Notes: generated from the letters alone by a model not told the origin. Positions 23,160 through 35,800 are shown, counted from the first letter of the stretch. The stretch: DNA of 64,000 bases from Siphonodentalium dalli (GCA_032622095.1 CP136069.1:66363319-66427318), one strand, 5' to 3'. Numbers and translations: made by a program.

Positions 23160-23530
23160 TAAACCTTAAAGATACGGGCGGTGTTGGCGGTGGGTATGCT
23201 GTTAAAATATTCACCTCCATCGAAATAATAGTAAAATATAGACATACCTTGTTGTTATACCAATCAGAAATATGGCATAAACAGTATGTTATTGTCAAAT
23301 GTTTTTCCTTGCTATGTAAACAAAAGCAAAAACAGTTACAGAACCTGGCTTTTGTTTAGATCCGGATATGGTGAACATAAAGAGCGTTATTTGTTACTGT
23401 TTTCATGATATGGAAATAATAAAGAGCGTTTATATCATTTGTGTGTGATTAACCAATATAATTGCGCTGTGTTTTGTAAACAGAAGCAAAACTTCTGTAA
23501 CACGAGCAGGCTCTTTTTGGATTTGTTTAT
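23160..23530 (+). repeat. dispersed repeat copy 1 (CCTTAAAG-AAAGAGCGTT family)
   Basis: Matches 41106-41440 over most of its length: CCTTAAAGRTACGG start, AATATAGACATAC.TTGTT, ATAAACAGTATGTTATTGTC, TATGTAAACAAA, then GGTAAACATAAAGAGCGTT and GGAAATAATAAAGAGCGTTT and TGTGTGATTA. The two differ by many small indels. No coding. Only the first bases recur near 35143. Could be a SINE or a MITE; neither internal promoter boxes nor terminal repeats were clear. Confidence 0.75.
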
Positions 23531-24740
23531 TGGATCTACAACAAGAGTGATGTGCTGTTGCAGTAGAATCCTAAGCAAACACAACATTTCTATTACTATG
23601 TGGTCAAATGTGGCTTGATTAACTGATGTTCATTAAAGATGGTGTCGCAACACTTAGCTTTTGACATTTTGCTGTGCAACAATTAGAGCAATCAAGATTT
23701 GATACATGCATCAATCACTAGAGGAGTGAGTTCTGTAACTAATAAAAAAATAATCACTTGAAATTTCTCTAACTATACAGAACAACTTGGTAATTTGTTC
23801 CCTGATGTACTAAATTTCGACAAATTATTATTGGCCAACAAAACTAGAATTATGACTGGGGACAAGGCAGAGTCATTACACCTTTAAATTCTTGTTTCTT
23901 TTTTATATTACTCATTTCTCAGCAAGCAGTACACTGCATTACGCCGGGGAAAAAAATCAATTTATAATAGTCTACAGTCAGCAGTAGTAATTAAACCGAA
24001 GATAATTTTGACAATTTGTTTTTGTTTTAACAACATATATATTGATAAATCATATATATTGAAATGCATACGATCAACAGTAGATAAAAAAGAGTTCATA
24101 TACAGAACAAATACAGTAAGTTACACCTAAGTGATGTAGTATTTGGTTTTTGAACATCTATATCACATATCTAGGGATACCAAAATAAATTGTAAAGAAA
24201 ATCAAGATGTGGCCCCATGAATTTTTGGTATTGACGCTTCGAAATAATATACTAAAAACTATACTACAGATTCATAAGGACTAAAACAACAAAATATTAT
24301 TCAACTACGTTTCCAATAATCTGGCGGACATAAATTCTCATTACTGGTTCATCTTTTCGGACATTGTGTAGTTTTATGGTGATATTTCCTAAAGAAAAAA
24401 TAGTTCTGCAAATGGTTGCCAAAAAGTAAACTAAAATATGAAATGAAAAATGTGTTATTTATTGATATCAGATGCTAGACTGAACGCATACCCTAGTTGG
24501 GTTCATAGTCTAGATTATGCAGTGTGTTTTTTATTGACATTTCCTGTCAAACTGTATCGACCTACATTTTTTTTTAATCCACTTTTTTCATAATTCTAAC
24601 TTACCTCTCATGTTGTGAGGTAAAAATGTTGTTATAGTAGTATTGCATACATTGGTTATAAGGGGTGCTGATTGTCTGATATTGTTAGTTTGAAATTGAG
24701 ATTTTTTGAAAATTCACGAATGGGGCACCTTCTTAAAGAT
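23531..24740. other. no gene seen
   Basis: AT-rich DNA before the 430-bp array. No exon, RNA gene or clear repeat boundary. Confidence 0.4.
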
Positions 24741-27700
24741 AAAGAGGCTGTATTTTCTATATTCTTTGACCAGTCACTGATTTCATAAAAAATCAAAACA
24801 ATTCTGTCCTGAAACTAGATCTAGTTCAAACATATGAATCAATAGTCATTTTATCATCATTGTATTATAGTTGGCTATGTAAAGCGAATTGTGGTGCATC
24901 TAGTGGCTGATAATCATAGGTAAATCTCAAATAATTCGATTTCTCATATACCAGATTCAAATTATTCATGATCTAACAAAATAACACATTGCTTATCATA
25001 CTGCTTGTTCTTAACCTATTATTTTATACACTAGGAACTTAATAAAAGTAAAATAAATTTTGAATTAAGATTTTCTGGACCCCTGAATACATCTTAAAGC
25101 TGAAAAAAATAATAATGGTTAATTGTCCCATACTTCTAGTTTTAACCTATTATTTTATACACTAGGAACTTAATAAAAAGTAGAATAAGTTTTGAATTAA
25201 GATTTTCTTGACCCTGAATACATTTTAAGCTGAAAAAAATAAATAAGTTTAACTGTCCCATTTTCTGCGATATTTGTATCTTACTATTAAAGAGGCTGTT
25301 TTTTCTCTATTCTTTGACCACTCTCAATGATTTCATAAAAAAAAATAAAAACAATTCTGTCCTGAAACTAGATCAAGTTCAATACTATGCATCAATAGTT
25401 ATTCAATCATCATTGTGTTCTAGTGTGGCTATGTAAAGCGGATTATGGTGCATCTAGTGTCACATGTATGCTGATAATCATAGGTAATTCTCAGGTAATT
25501 CGATTACACACATACCGGATTCAAATTATTTCTTATTATTAAAGAGGCTGTTTTTTTCTCTATTCTTTGACCACTATCACTGATTTCATAAAACAATCAA
25601 TTAAATTCTGTCCAGAAACTAGATCAAATTCAGTCATATGCATCAATAGTTATCTGATCATCATTGTGTTCTAGTTTGGATATGTAACGCGGATTATGGT
25701 GCAGCTCGTGGCACATTTATGCTGACAGTCGTACGTAGATCTCAAGTAATTCGATTTCTCACATACCAGATTCAAAAATTATTCATGATCTAACAAAATA
25801 ACACATTGCATATAATACTTCTTGTTCTTAACCTATTATTTTATACACTAGAAACTTAATAAAAAGTAAAATAAGTTCTGAATTAAGATTTTCTGGACAC
25901 CTGAAAAAAATAAATAAAGTTAAACTTTCCCATTTTCTACGATATTGGTAGCTTACTATTAAAGAGGCTGTTTTTTCTCTATTCTTTAACCACTCCCAAT
26001 GATTTCATAAAGAAAATAAAAACAATTCTGTCCTGAAACTAGATCAAGTTCAATACTATGCATCAATAGTTATTTGATCATCATTGTGTTCTAGTGTGGC
26101 AATGTAAAGCGGATTATGGTGCATCTAGTGTCACATTTATGCTGTTAATCATAGGTAAATCTCAGGTAATTCGATTACACACATACCAGATTAAAATTAT
26201 TCATGGTCTAACAAAACAACACATTTCTCAAAACATTTCTCGTTCTTAACCTATAATTTAATACGCTAGGAACTTAAGAAAAAGTTAAATCGGTTTTGTT
26301 TTGGAAAAAGATTTTTTCTGGAACCCTGAATACATCTTTAAGCTGAACAAAAAAATATATATATCATTAAATTTTCCCTTTTTCTGCCATATTTGTTTCT
26401 TCTTATTATAGAGGCTGTATTTTCTATATTCTTTGACCACTATCACTGATTTCATAAAGCAATCAAAATAATTATGTTCTGAAACTATATATCACGTTCG
26501 GTCATTTGCATCAACAGTCATTTGATCATCATTATATTCTAGTTTGGATATGTAAAGCAGATTATGGTACAGCTGGTGGCATATTTATGCTGATAATCAT
26601 AGGTGAATCTCAGGTAATTCGATTACACACATACCAGATTTAAACACGAGATGGGCCTGTCCAAGATGGGACTGAGGTATACCCCCGTATTCAACATGTT
26701 ATTTGAATGTAGGAGCCATTACTGTATATTGGGCACTGAAATTATGCGAACAGGTAACCCTAAATCCCCTAAGCCCTAACACTAATCTTGATCCTCTTAA
26801 CCCTTAATGCTAATCCTAAAACCTATTGACTGAAAAATGTAGGAATAAAAGCTCGGACAAAATTATGCATTTGGAGAAGATTTTGTTAGTTGAAAAAGGG
26901 GGCTAACTCCACCAAAATTAAAAGCTTGAAAAAAATTATGCATGTTGCGAAAATGTTCTAAGTCGAAAAAGGGAAATAACTCTACAAAAAAACGTCGGAC
27001 AGACGTCAGAATCGCAGGTGCACAGGTTCCGATGGTACTAAATATCTGTGCCAAGTTTTAAAAACAAAATTGACCTAAAAATATAGGAAAAAAAGCTGGG
27101 ACAAAATTATGCATGTTGCAAACAAAAAAATTCTCAGTCGAATAAGGGGGGATAACTCCTCCAAAAATGTCCGACAGACGTCATAATCGCAGGTGCACAG
27201 GTTCCTATGGCGGTTGATGTCTGTGCCAAGTTTCGCGGAAAATTATCGTAAAACGACTGAGAAAAACTCCGGACAAATTTGTGTCCACGGACGGACGGAC
27301 GGACGGACAAGCTGATTCCAGTATACCCCCTCACAACTCGTTGCGGGGAGTATAATTATTCATGATGTAACAAAATAACACATTTCTTACAATACTTCTA
27401 GTTTTAACCTATTATGTTATACACTAGGAACTTAATAAAAAGTAGAATAAGTTTTGAATTAAGATTTTCTGGACCCTGAATACATTTTAAGCTGAAAAAA
27501 ATAAATAAGTTTAACTGTCCCATTTTCTGCGATAATTGTATCTTACTATTAAAGAGGCTGTTTTTTCTCTATTCTTTGACCACTCTCAATGATTTCATAA
27601 AAAAAATAAAAAAAATTCTGTCCTGAAACTAGATCAAGTTCAATACTATGCATCAATAGTTATTCAATCATCATTGTGTTCTAGTGTGGCTATGTAAAGC

Positions 27701-29310
27701 GGATTATGGTGCATCTAGTGTCACATGTATGCTGATAATCATAGGTAATTATCAGGTAATTCGATTACACACATACCGGATTCAAATTATTTATGATCTA
27801 GCAAAACAACACATTTCTCACAACATTTCTTGTTCTTAACCTATAATTTTATACCCTAGGAACTTAATAAAGAGTAAAATCGGTTTTGTTTTGGAAAAAG
27901 ATTTTTTCTGGAACCCTGAATACATCGTTAAGCTGAACAAAATATATATATCATTAAATTTTCCCTTTTTCGGCCATATTTGTTTCTTCTTATTATAGGG
28001 GCTGTATTTTCTATATTCTTTGACCACTATCACTGATTTCATAAAACAATCAAAATAATTATGTTCTGAAACTATATATCAAGTTCGGTCATATGCATCG
28101 ACAGTCATTTGATCATCATTATATCCTAGTTTGGACATGTAAAGCAGATTATGGTACAGCTGGTGGCACATTTATGCTGACAACCATATGTAGATCTCAA
28201 GTAATTCGATTACTCACATACCAGATTTAAATTATTGATGATCTAACAAAATAACACATTTCTTACAATACTTCTAGTTTTAACTTATTATTTTATAAAC
28301 TAGGAACTTAATAAAAAGTAAAATACGTTTTGAATTAAGATTTTCTAGACTCCTGAAAACATCTTTAAGCTGGAAAAATAATTAAAGTTTAACTTTCCCA
28401 TTTTCTGCGATATTTGTTTCTTACTATCAAAGAGGCTGTTGTTCTCTATTATTTGACCACTATCACTGATTTCATAAAACAATCAATACAATTCTGCCCT
28501 GAAACTAGATCAAGTTCAGTCATATGCATCAATAGTTATTCGATCATCATTGTATTCTAGTGTGGCTATGTAAAGCGGATTATGGTGCATCTAGTGTCAC
28601 ATTTATGCTGTTAATCATAGGTAAATCTCAGGTAATTCGATTACACACATACCAGATTAAAATTATTCAAGATCTAACAAAATAATATTTATTCTTACAA
28701 CACTTCTTCTTAACCTATTATATTATACACTAGGAACTTAATAAAAAGTAAAATGTAAGTTTGGTAAAAGCTTTTTGGACCCCTGATTACATCTTTAAGC
28801 TGAAAACATAATTAAAGTTTAATATTTGCTGCGATATTTGTTCTTACTATTAAAGAGGCTGTTGTTTTCACTATTCTTTGACCACTATCACTGATTTCAA
28901 TACAATTCTGTCCTGGAACTAGATCAAGTTCAGTCATATGCATCAATAGTCATTTGATCATCATTGTATTATAGTGTGGCTTTGTAAAGCGGATTATGGT
29001 GCATCTAGTGGCACATTTATGCTGACAATCATATGTAGATATCAAGTAATTCGATTACACCATAGTACGGTTAGTACCAGATTCAAATTATTCATGATCT
29101 AATAAAAATAACACATTTCTCACGATACTTCTTGTTCTTAATCTATTGTTTTATGCACTAGGAGCTTAATAAAAGTAAAATAAGGTTTGGAAACAGATTT
29201 TCTGGATCCATGATTGATAGTTCAATCGTATGCATCAATAGTCATTTGATCATCATTGTGTTCTAGTGTGGCTATGTAAAGAAGACTATGGTGCATCTAG
29301 TGGCACATTA
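24741..29310. repeat. tandem array of about 430-bp units, about 9 copies
   Basis: Units contain, in order, AAAGAGGCTGTTTTTTCTCT, GACCACTATCACTGATTTCA, TTCTGTCCTGAAACTAGATC, a CATATGCATCAATAGTCATT block, GATCATCATTGTGTTCTAG, GGATTATGGTGCATCTAGTG, GTAATTCGATTACACACATA, ATTATTCATGATCTAACAAA, CCTATTATTTTATACACTAG and a WTTAAGCTGAAAAAAATAA block. The AAAGAGGCTG landmark lies at about 24741, 25289, 25541, 25961, 26408, 27551, 27997, 28429 and 28852, with a partial last unit from about 29215. Regular spacing is 420-450. The 252-base step is an internally deleted unit and the 1143-base step holds the insertion at 26645-27352. Copies are about 80-90% alike. No coding. Confidence 0.92.
26645..27352. 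mobile_element. inserted interspersed repeat inside the 430-bp array
   Basis: About 700 bases interrupt a unit between CATACCAGATTTAAA and ATTATTCATGATGTAACA. The left end reads TGAGGTATACCCCCGT; the right end reads CCAGTATACCCCCTCACAAC then GGGGAGTATAA, preceded by ACGGACGGACGGACGGACGG. The inside is two diverged halves, each with AAAATTATGCATGTTGC, GGACAGACGTCA.AATCGCAG, GTGCACAGGTTCC and TCTGTGCCAAGTTT. The target duplication is 2-3 bases at best and ambiguous. I recall similar ends from molluscan genomes but cannot name the family. Coding frames within it are not real. Confidence 0.8.
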
Positions 29311-29394
29311 GTCGAATGACTAAAAGCTGCCTTCTATATGACTGAATGTTTACCAAATATTGGTTATCATTTGGCAACATTTGAGCGTCTCTGC

Positions 29395-29575
29395 TCATTT
29401 TATTCCCTGTCTAGATCGTCGACGTCGTTGTCATAGCATTCTGATCGACGTGAATAGACCTGTTCTACGCGCATATTCTCAGAAAAGTTCGCGTATATGT
29501 AGGCGATGTCGAACCAGAGCATAACCATTTTGAGCTCAATTTAACAACATTTTACTGTGCTACAGCTGTGCAACA
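29395..29575 (-). pseudogene. decayed duplicate of the GPCR 3' end
   Basis: On the minus strand this stretch matches the last 45 or so codons of the neighbouring GPCR: ATATTCTCAGAAA, GATGTCGAA and the AACAGACGTG/AATAGACCTG regions line up with 29602-29770 at about 65% identity. In the GPCR frame it has stops and indels, so it is a remnant. It lies directly downstream of the intact gene and is cut off by the end of the 430-bp array. A tandem GPCR duplicate, most of it lost, is the simplest reading. Confidence 0.65.
29399..29404 (-). promoter_or_regulatory. possible polyadenylation signal for the GPCR
   Basis: AATAAA on the minus strand about 200 bases past the GPCR stop codon. It is the nearest canonical signal I noticed, but it sits inside the decayed duplicate and may not be used. 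Confidence 0.3.
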
Positions 29576-29601
29576 GAAGGTACACCATAGTCTGCTGTGG
29601 T

Positions 29602-30666
29602 CTAATTGGTCGATATCGTTGCCATAGCCGTGTGGTCGGAGCGAACAGACGTGTTTTCTTTCCGACATATTCTCAGAAAGGGTTTTCTGTAATTTGGTGA
29701 TGTCGAAATCAGGACATAAAAATTCTGTGCAAAATTCAGCAACATCACCGCATTGCAGATATGCCACAGTAGGTAAACTGTAGTCTCCGTGTTGTTATCA
29801 TAGAGATGCGGATATGACTCTTCGTAAATTAGTTCAACTAACTCAACAATGGCCTTTGGAAACAATGAAAGAAAAGATATCATTGCCACGACAACTAGCG
29901 CGAAACTTGTACGATCAACCGCTTGTTTCGCGTCTGTGTTTCCATGACGGGCGCTTTCCCCTCTAAACGTTGTTATCTGCCTTCGTAATGTTATTATTGT
30001 CCACATTGTCACGATGAAAATGATTAGCAATGGTAGGTGCGTTTTGAGGATTATTTGAGTGGTAAAAATGGCGACGGAATAATCGTCAAGACGCTTACAA
30101 AAGTCAGCGTGCACACCACAAACATTACATATGAAGAAATAAAGATGTAACACGATCGCTGCAATGGTAACAAACAGAGAACACATGTGGGCTTTTGTCT
30201 TTGTGCACCACGAGTTTCGCTTTAACGGGAACACAACAGCGATGAGTCGGTCAACCCCTAGTGCCGCGACCAACCAGGGGGAAACAAATCTGCTTACAGA
30301 TTGCGATACACTCCAAAACAAGCATGGCACTATATTCATGTAGAATGTCTGATCGAGCTTATCTTCCCCATGAAACTTTTCCAGAGTATCTTCAGTGACA
30401 GTTTGAATAAGAACGAATGTGTCGAAGAAAGCTATATATCTCAAGTACACGGAATATGAGAACTTCCGGAATGACGTCACGCTCATCAGTCCGAGGATCA
30501 TCACATTACCTATCGCTCCGATCACGGCGATACACACTACACTTACGGCGTACGCTTGTTCGTTCATGAGGCCATGATTTTCTAACATGTCTGGATCCTC
30601 TGTTGAAACAGCCAATGTGACATCAGTGTCGTTAGCTAAATCCAACGAGGAATTCAAGGAAACCAT
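29602..30666 (-). CDS. rhodopsin-type (class A) G-protein-coupled receptor, single exon
   Basis: 354 residues, a normal length for the family, with seven hydrophobic segments at about 41-63, 73-95, 112-145, 160-182, 198-225, 254-276 and 298-322. Landmarks: GN at 53-54 (TM1), D82 (TM2), C115 with C190 (the usual TM3/loop disulfide), DRL at 139-141 in place of DRY, LP at 211-212 (TM5), FP at 269-270 (TM6), and NFAQNFYVL in place of NPxxY. N-terminal N-glycosylation sites NSS (5-7) and NDT (12-14), no signal peptide. The tail has C334 after the basic RKPFLRI stretch. The ATG has A at -3 and G at +4. The pattern is like lophotrochozoan neuropeptide/FMRFamide-type receptors, but the ligand is unknown. 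The first ATG of the frame was taken. It appears intact. Confidence 0.92.
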   Translation of the reverse strand: MVSLNSSLDLANDTDVTLAVSTEDPDMLENHGLMNEQAYAVSVVCIAVIGAIGNVMILGLMSVTSFRKFSYSVYLRYIAFFDTFVLIQTVTEDTLEKFHGEDKLDQTFYMNIVPCLFWSVSQSVSRFVSPWLVAALGVDRLIAVVFPLKRNSWCTKTKAHMCSLFVTIAAIVLHLYFFICNVCGVHADFCKRLDDYSVAIFTTQIILKTHLPLLIIFIVTMWTIITLRRQITTFRGESARHGNTDAKQAVDRTSFALVVVAMISFLSLFPKAIVELVELIYEESYPHLYDNNTETTVYLLWHICNAVMLLNFAQNFYVLISTSPNYRKPFLRICRKENTSVRSDHTAMATISTN

Positions 30667-30689
30667 GTTCTATTGCTGTCTGGACTAAT

Positions 30690-30705
30690 CCCACTATATA
30701 TTTTA
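30690..30705 (-). promoter_or_regulatory. TATA-like sequence upstream of the GPCR start
   Basis: AAAATATATAG on the minus strand about 25-35 bases before the ATG. That is close for a promoter plus 5' UTR, so it could equally be chance in AT-rich DNA. Confidence 0.2.
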
Positions 30706-32955
30706 TGAGTTAATATTTCCCTGTACGAATCATCTGAGCATCAAAATTGGTCTAGTTGTCAAATATTTCCGGTATACTTGTTTCGTTCCTCTGCTGATCA
30801 GTAATGCTTCTCGTTGAGTTATTGATGGCGTTAATCGTTGAATGCCTGTGAAACAGAGTGCACTGAAAAGAAAAGTTCATAAATCAACAGACAATTGTTG
30901 TTCGGTAATTTTTTTTAACTATTCTCCCATTTACTTATAAAAGTATACACTGGAATAGGCAACTGTTGATCTGGGGGAAAGTTCAGGAAATATAAGCAGA
31001 CGACGTATACGTGTAATTTATTAGCAGAAGGATTCCAATTAATTTGAGGAAATTGCTCATATAATAAGTTCAAAGTTGATCATTTTGTTGAAACTATTAT
31101 CTGAACATATGCCCCGTGTGAAATACTCACTAATGAGTATTTAGTAAGTAAAGGGTTAAATGTGTCGGAGTAAACCAGACTGTTGAACAATGTTAGAACA
31201 GTATCGTGGATTTCACGACAAATAATTCCGGTAGCAGAGGGGAGGGGGCAGTGGGCCGTGATTTTCCGTCTATTTTTCTGCTGTACTTGAGTGAGACCGG
31301 AGATATCATGAATCCTTTGTCGGTTCAGCCGTTTGTGTACGGCATATTATGTAACTAAACTGATATTACAATTTAACAATAATCTAGTGAGAAACGATCA
31401 CTTCCGATTTGAATTTGTGTAGACCAACAGGCACTGCTCACACCCAACCCGACACAAAATGGCCACCGCTCAGATGGGTGCTAATAGGACATCCATAAAA
31501 GTAAGGACGTATTAAATTTTGTGAACTCCCTTGTAACATGACACCAATAGCGATGTTCTTGTTAAAGTGACGTGGTCATTTTTAATTTTTTTAATTTATC
31601 ATTGTGGTTTAAATCAGATACAGCAGGTTTGAGTGACGCATTCGTAATTTATGGTTTAGACCTTGTCTAGCCAGATTTATTGTTTAGCAGTAGTGTCTAT
31701 ACCACCTAGGTAATTAATCGTACTTGCATAATGTCGACAGCGAAAATCTACCATTTTGTGATTGGACATTTATAAGCGAGAAGCACTCACACATGTAAAG
31801 AGCATGGGGATACATGTTTTTGTTCATTTTACGATAGTTTTGTTTTTGGCGTTTTATAACCTGAAACCGGCAACTAAACCATACCATTTGAAGGTCCAGC
31901 AAATCGGGTTCTAGGGAGGCTAGTCCTCAGATCATGATTCCGTCTTTTCTGGACCGTGATTTACATGGATGAAACTGTAAATAATATCGATTGACAGTGT
32001 GCCTATACATTGCGGGACCGTTAATGTAGTTTTACACTGGAGATAATGATTCTGACCGAGGTGTCATCATTGTTGAAACATATTGGCACGTAGACAAACT
32101 TACAGAAAATTTTAAGACTATTGACTATTATCATCCGTGATTATCTCCGTACTCTGTTAATTTGTTCAATAGTTATTTCAATAAATATTGTATTTTCTAA
32201 CATTTGTGACTTCGTGATGAAACCCTGGGACTAACACTTAGCCACTGAAACATGCTGGAGTGTTATATGTCTTATTTTGTGCTCGTGAACAGGACGCAAC
32301 GTCGGAATTGTTGGAAATGAAACACATCATGGAGGGACATAAGGAAGGAGACAATTTGCCTATTTGACTGGTTCACAACGCCCTTGATATACATATGTTG
32401 CGACTCAATATTTTTGTTTCAATTTTGCGATAGTTTGGACATGTAACATGTAGGAAACTAATGATGACCTATATTGTTGCGTCAATTAAATTTAATTAGA
32501 TCAGAGTTTTCACTTGTTTGGGGATCAATGTTAAGAAATTTGATCTGGTCTTAGGGTGTGTTTACATCTTTATACAGATCTGTATGAAGTCACGTGTCGC
32601 GCATTACTGTTATCACAAAATGATTACTAATAGTGAACGCGCGCTGATCAGTACTCTGGTAATTGACAATTCACTACGAGTCGTGTCAGTTTAGGCCAGA
32701 CATAAACATGAATCAACTATCAGCAAATAACAGCGATTTGGTATGTGCTGCATCCGATTTTAGCGCATGTATTTAAAGTTTATTCTTACACCACTTGATA
32801 ATGGTTCGAAGAAAGAATGAAAATCGCATAGGAATACACAACACAATAAACAATAGTGTACACAAATAGAGAGCACCCATATAGCTTTAGATGGAGATTC
32901 CACCAATATTTAGGATTTCAGGTGATCATCTATATATATAGGTCTCCTGTTTGAC
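30706..32955. other. no gene seen; contains a piggyBac-like repeat relative
   Basis: No exon or RNA gene is supportable. Around 31000-31165, in reverse orientation, lies a diverged relative of the MITE at 20637: ACTCACTAATGAGTATTTAG followed by AAAGGGTTAAAT, and a TGAACATATG block. The remainder is unique-looking AT-rich DNA. Confidence 0.4.
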
Positions 32956-32959
32956 ATCA

Positions 32960-33635
32960 TCTGGACGGTGGCCATTTTGGATATGTGTGGAATGGGTATC
33001 CACCCTACAACACCCTTTATTTGACCAAATGTAGTAAAATATTGTTTTCTTAAACTAATTCGCAGTTTTTTATTGGCCACAGGGTAGGGACAATGCAAAT
33101 TTGCAAATCTGAACAAGAAAATCGCCAAATGCTAGTATTTATACTGGCCTCAAGCCTTCCTAGAGTTGGAAAATTCCAACCTGACACCATCACTTAGGTT
33201 GGAAAATTTCCAACTGATTACAATTCCAATGACAGTGTTGACAAAATGTAGGACAATATTATTTTCTTAAATTAACTAGCAGTTTTTGACTGGCCACGGG
33301 GGAAGGACCGGGACACAATCTTTCCTAGTAGTGTTAGAAATTTCCAACCTGACACCCGCCCCCATAAGGTTTGAAAATTTCCAGCTGATGGCCATTCCAG
33401 CCCAAAATTTTGATAAAAAGTAGGAAATTATGCAAATATTGGTCCAAAAACTATTTAAAAAAACCCCAATAAAATGTTAAAATCAAACTACAAGAACATT
33501 TTCAACCTATTGTTGGTGTGGAAATTCCAACTAATGTTGTGTCAGGTATGAAATTTCCAACTGTTGAAAATTTTGACCAAAGTTGGGGGTGAGACACCCC
33601 CCCTCACCACCCCCCCCCCCGTCGCCACGTCCCTG
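32960..33635 (-). mobile_element. truncated copy of the hAT-like family at 56653
   Basis: Reverse-complement relative of 56653-57774. Shared blocks are TTGGAAAATTTCCAACTGAT, AATTCCAATGACAGTGTTGA, TATTTTCTTAAATTAACTAG, TTTTTGACTGGCCAC, GTGTTAGAAATTTCCAACC and a C-rich end reading GCCACGTCCCTG at 33624-33635, which is the family's terminal CAGGGA.GTGGC in reverse. The other end is missing or unrecognisable near 32960. The internal unit with TTGGAAATTTTCCAA recurs every 190 bases or so. No coding potential. Confidence 0.8.
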
Positions 33636-35340
33636 TTCAATATTCTAAATACACGGGTTGAAATGACAACGAAAGCTAAAACACATTCGCCAATAGGCCG
33701 TATGTCGTCGTATGATTAATTACATTTGAGACATGCACAATGGTTCATCAAAAGAGTGGGTCCTATAGCTAGCAATTTCGTATATCAATTAGGCCAATCA
33801 CACATCAGGGCATGTGAGAAATCAGATATTCACAATGCAAACAGAATACGAGCTCACCACGTCAGACTTAAAACCTAATTAAAAACTTTTTAAAGCCGTG
33901 CCTTTTGTACAAATTATTATAGAACATAAACTCCCAACATCAAACTGAAAGTGTTCAAAAGACAAGACTGTTGGTTATCGTCGAGAGGGGAGTATTTTGG
34001 TGAAATTAACCATTATATTTTTTAGGATAGGGTAATTTTATTTACGATATACACACATGGAAAGTACAATTACAAATAAATATAATATTAATAGACTATA
34101 CATGTATATTATTAGGGTGATATAGTCATGACTGACTGCCTTCCTATCACCCCTGAATGTGATGACAGATTATATGATGTAGATGGCAGAATGAATTTGA
34201 TTGCTTTTTGGGTTATGTTCATCGTGTGCAGACTGGGTATTTTGTTTAATATGCTTTGTTAGGGCGATGGTACGAAGAGTGGTTCATGTGTAAAGGCACC
34301 TACTTGGTCGACATAATGAATGAATGCTATGAATATAAATTATATATTATATTATTGACGCTGTGTGTGCCATCAGATTGAGATGTGTACTATACGAAGA
34401 ATCCTGTCGATTTCATCATGTTCATTTCATTCGTAAAATGCCATCATGTCCATTTCAACGAAACTCGACGAACAACGTCATCGTGTAGCTTTCACTATCG
34501 ACCGAATTCGCGATAACCTGAATGTATCTTCTGCTTTGTTCATAAGTATATATGTGTGTTCCTTGTGAATTCATGGAAATAGAAGGATATCAAAGAATTA
34601 TCAGATTCTCGATGTAATATTTGGATAATTTGAACGCGATATAACGCTTGCATGCATCACTATGTTCGATTTCGATACCAACATTGTCTCCCGTCCTGCC
34701 AGAGTGATTGACATTTCCCCATTGCCCGCACGATTTATATTTTAGGCCATTCCAATGCAAATAGTTGACAGTCCTTAATATGTCATAATTATGTTTTCAA
34801 TACAATGTAAACCGCCGCTGCGAATGAACTTGACTCTGCATAATTCCGAAAGTAACCATTCTGTAACGCCGGGAATTGATAGGTAGTTTTTGTGATGTTT
34901 TTCAAATTACCCATAATTATTTTATGTTGTTCCAGTTTCTAGCGAGAAGATGCAAGTCAGTGAACATTCAGTTCTTAGAATGGCTTGAAATTAATCTCAC
35001 AATAAGTTCCGTGTGTTTTGTTGTTAACATCATGAAATGAATTTCAAATGGAAAAAAAACATTGTGCGACCTTGAAGTTGTGGGATGTGGCATAATACCG
35101 TCGGTTTGGGGAATTCACACATAACTATACGAAATTAGTGACATTAAAGGCACGGGGGGCGTTCGTTGCAGAAATATTTGTATTTGTTCAAATCGCCATC
35201 AACAGAAGGAACACCAACATATATACAGTTCCGCTCATATGCCAAACATAATCAAACCACGATAATCGCAATAACGATTACTACAGATGTGACCAGACAC
35301 ATGACAAAGAGTATGTACGTTTCAAACAAAATGAAAACCC
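33636..35340. other. no gene seen
   Basis: AT-rich DNA without a supportable feature. Near 35143 a short TTAAAGGCACGGGGGGCG resembles the start of the dispersed repeat at 23160 and 41106. Confidence 0.4.
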
Positions 35341-35353
35341 CCGTCCTCTCAGA

Positions 35354-35671
35354 ATGCGGAGAATCTTCGTCCGTAATCTGGACAACAAAGTGGATGCCCA
35401 AGTTCTATCAGACTACCTTAGTGAATACCAAATTCGTCATTCAGTAATTCGCATTCTCCGCGGTGGAAATTACGACGGTTCAGTCTCGGCACGTATAAAT
35501 GTTCATGTTCAAGATTTTGAAGAAGTCATGGAGAGCGGTTTCTGGCCAGAGGCTGTATTCTGCAGACCCTGGCTTTCTCAGAGTTCATTCGGCGACAGAC
35601 GTCCAACAACAAACGATGTCCATCTCAACCGTCGGTCAAATCAGTTTGGAGAGGATCGCGAGGATGTTTAA
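35354..35671 (+). pseudogene. fragment of a retroelement ORF1-like protein
   Basis: 105 codons with MRRIFVRNLDNKVDAQVLSD, then VIRILRGGNYDG, ARINVHVQDFEEVM and SGFWPEAVFCRPW. The order (a short strand ending in a parallel of FVSRL, a helix, a strand, then FWP.G..VRPW) matches the RRM-like C-terminal domain found in ORF1-type proteins of invertebrate non-LTR and other retroelements. No reverse transcriptase or zinc finger is nearby. It is therefore a solitary scrap or a captured domain. An ATG starts the frame but nothing shows that it is used. Family assignment is by memory. Confidence 0.5.
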
Positions 35672-35800
35672 TATCCCGAATGTTGTAGAAATTTCTTCAT
35701 TTCCAAATCTAGAATATTCCTAATGTTGTCACAAAATGATTCGCACTGATAATTTCAGCCAAACCTTGGCTGTTTATTTCACAGTGGTTTCTGGGATGAT

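Noticed and set aside
13530-23170. 25-base inverted match (GGTTTAACCAAACCAGTCA core) between 13530 and 23147
   Set aside because: Too short to define a repeat; similarity stops at once on both sides. Noted only as a hint of an interspersed element.
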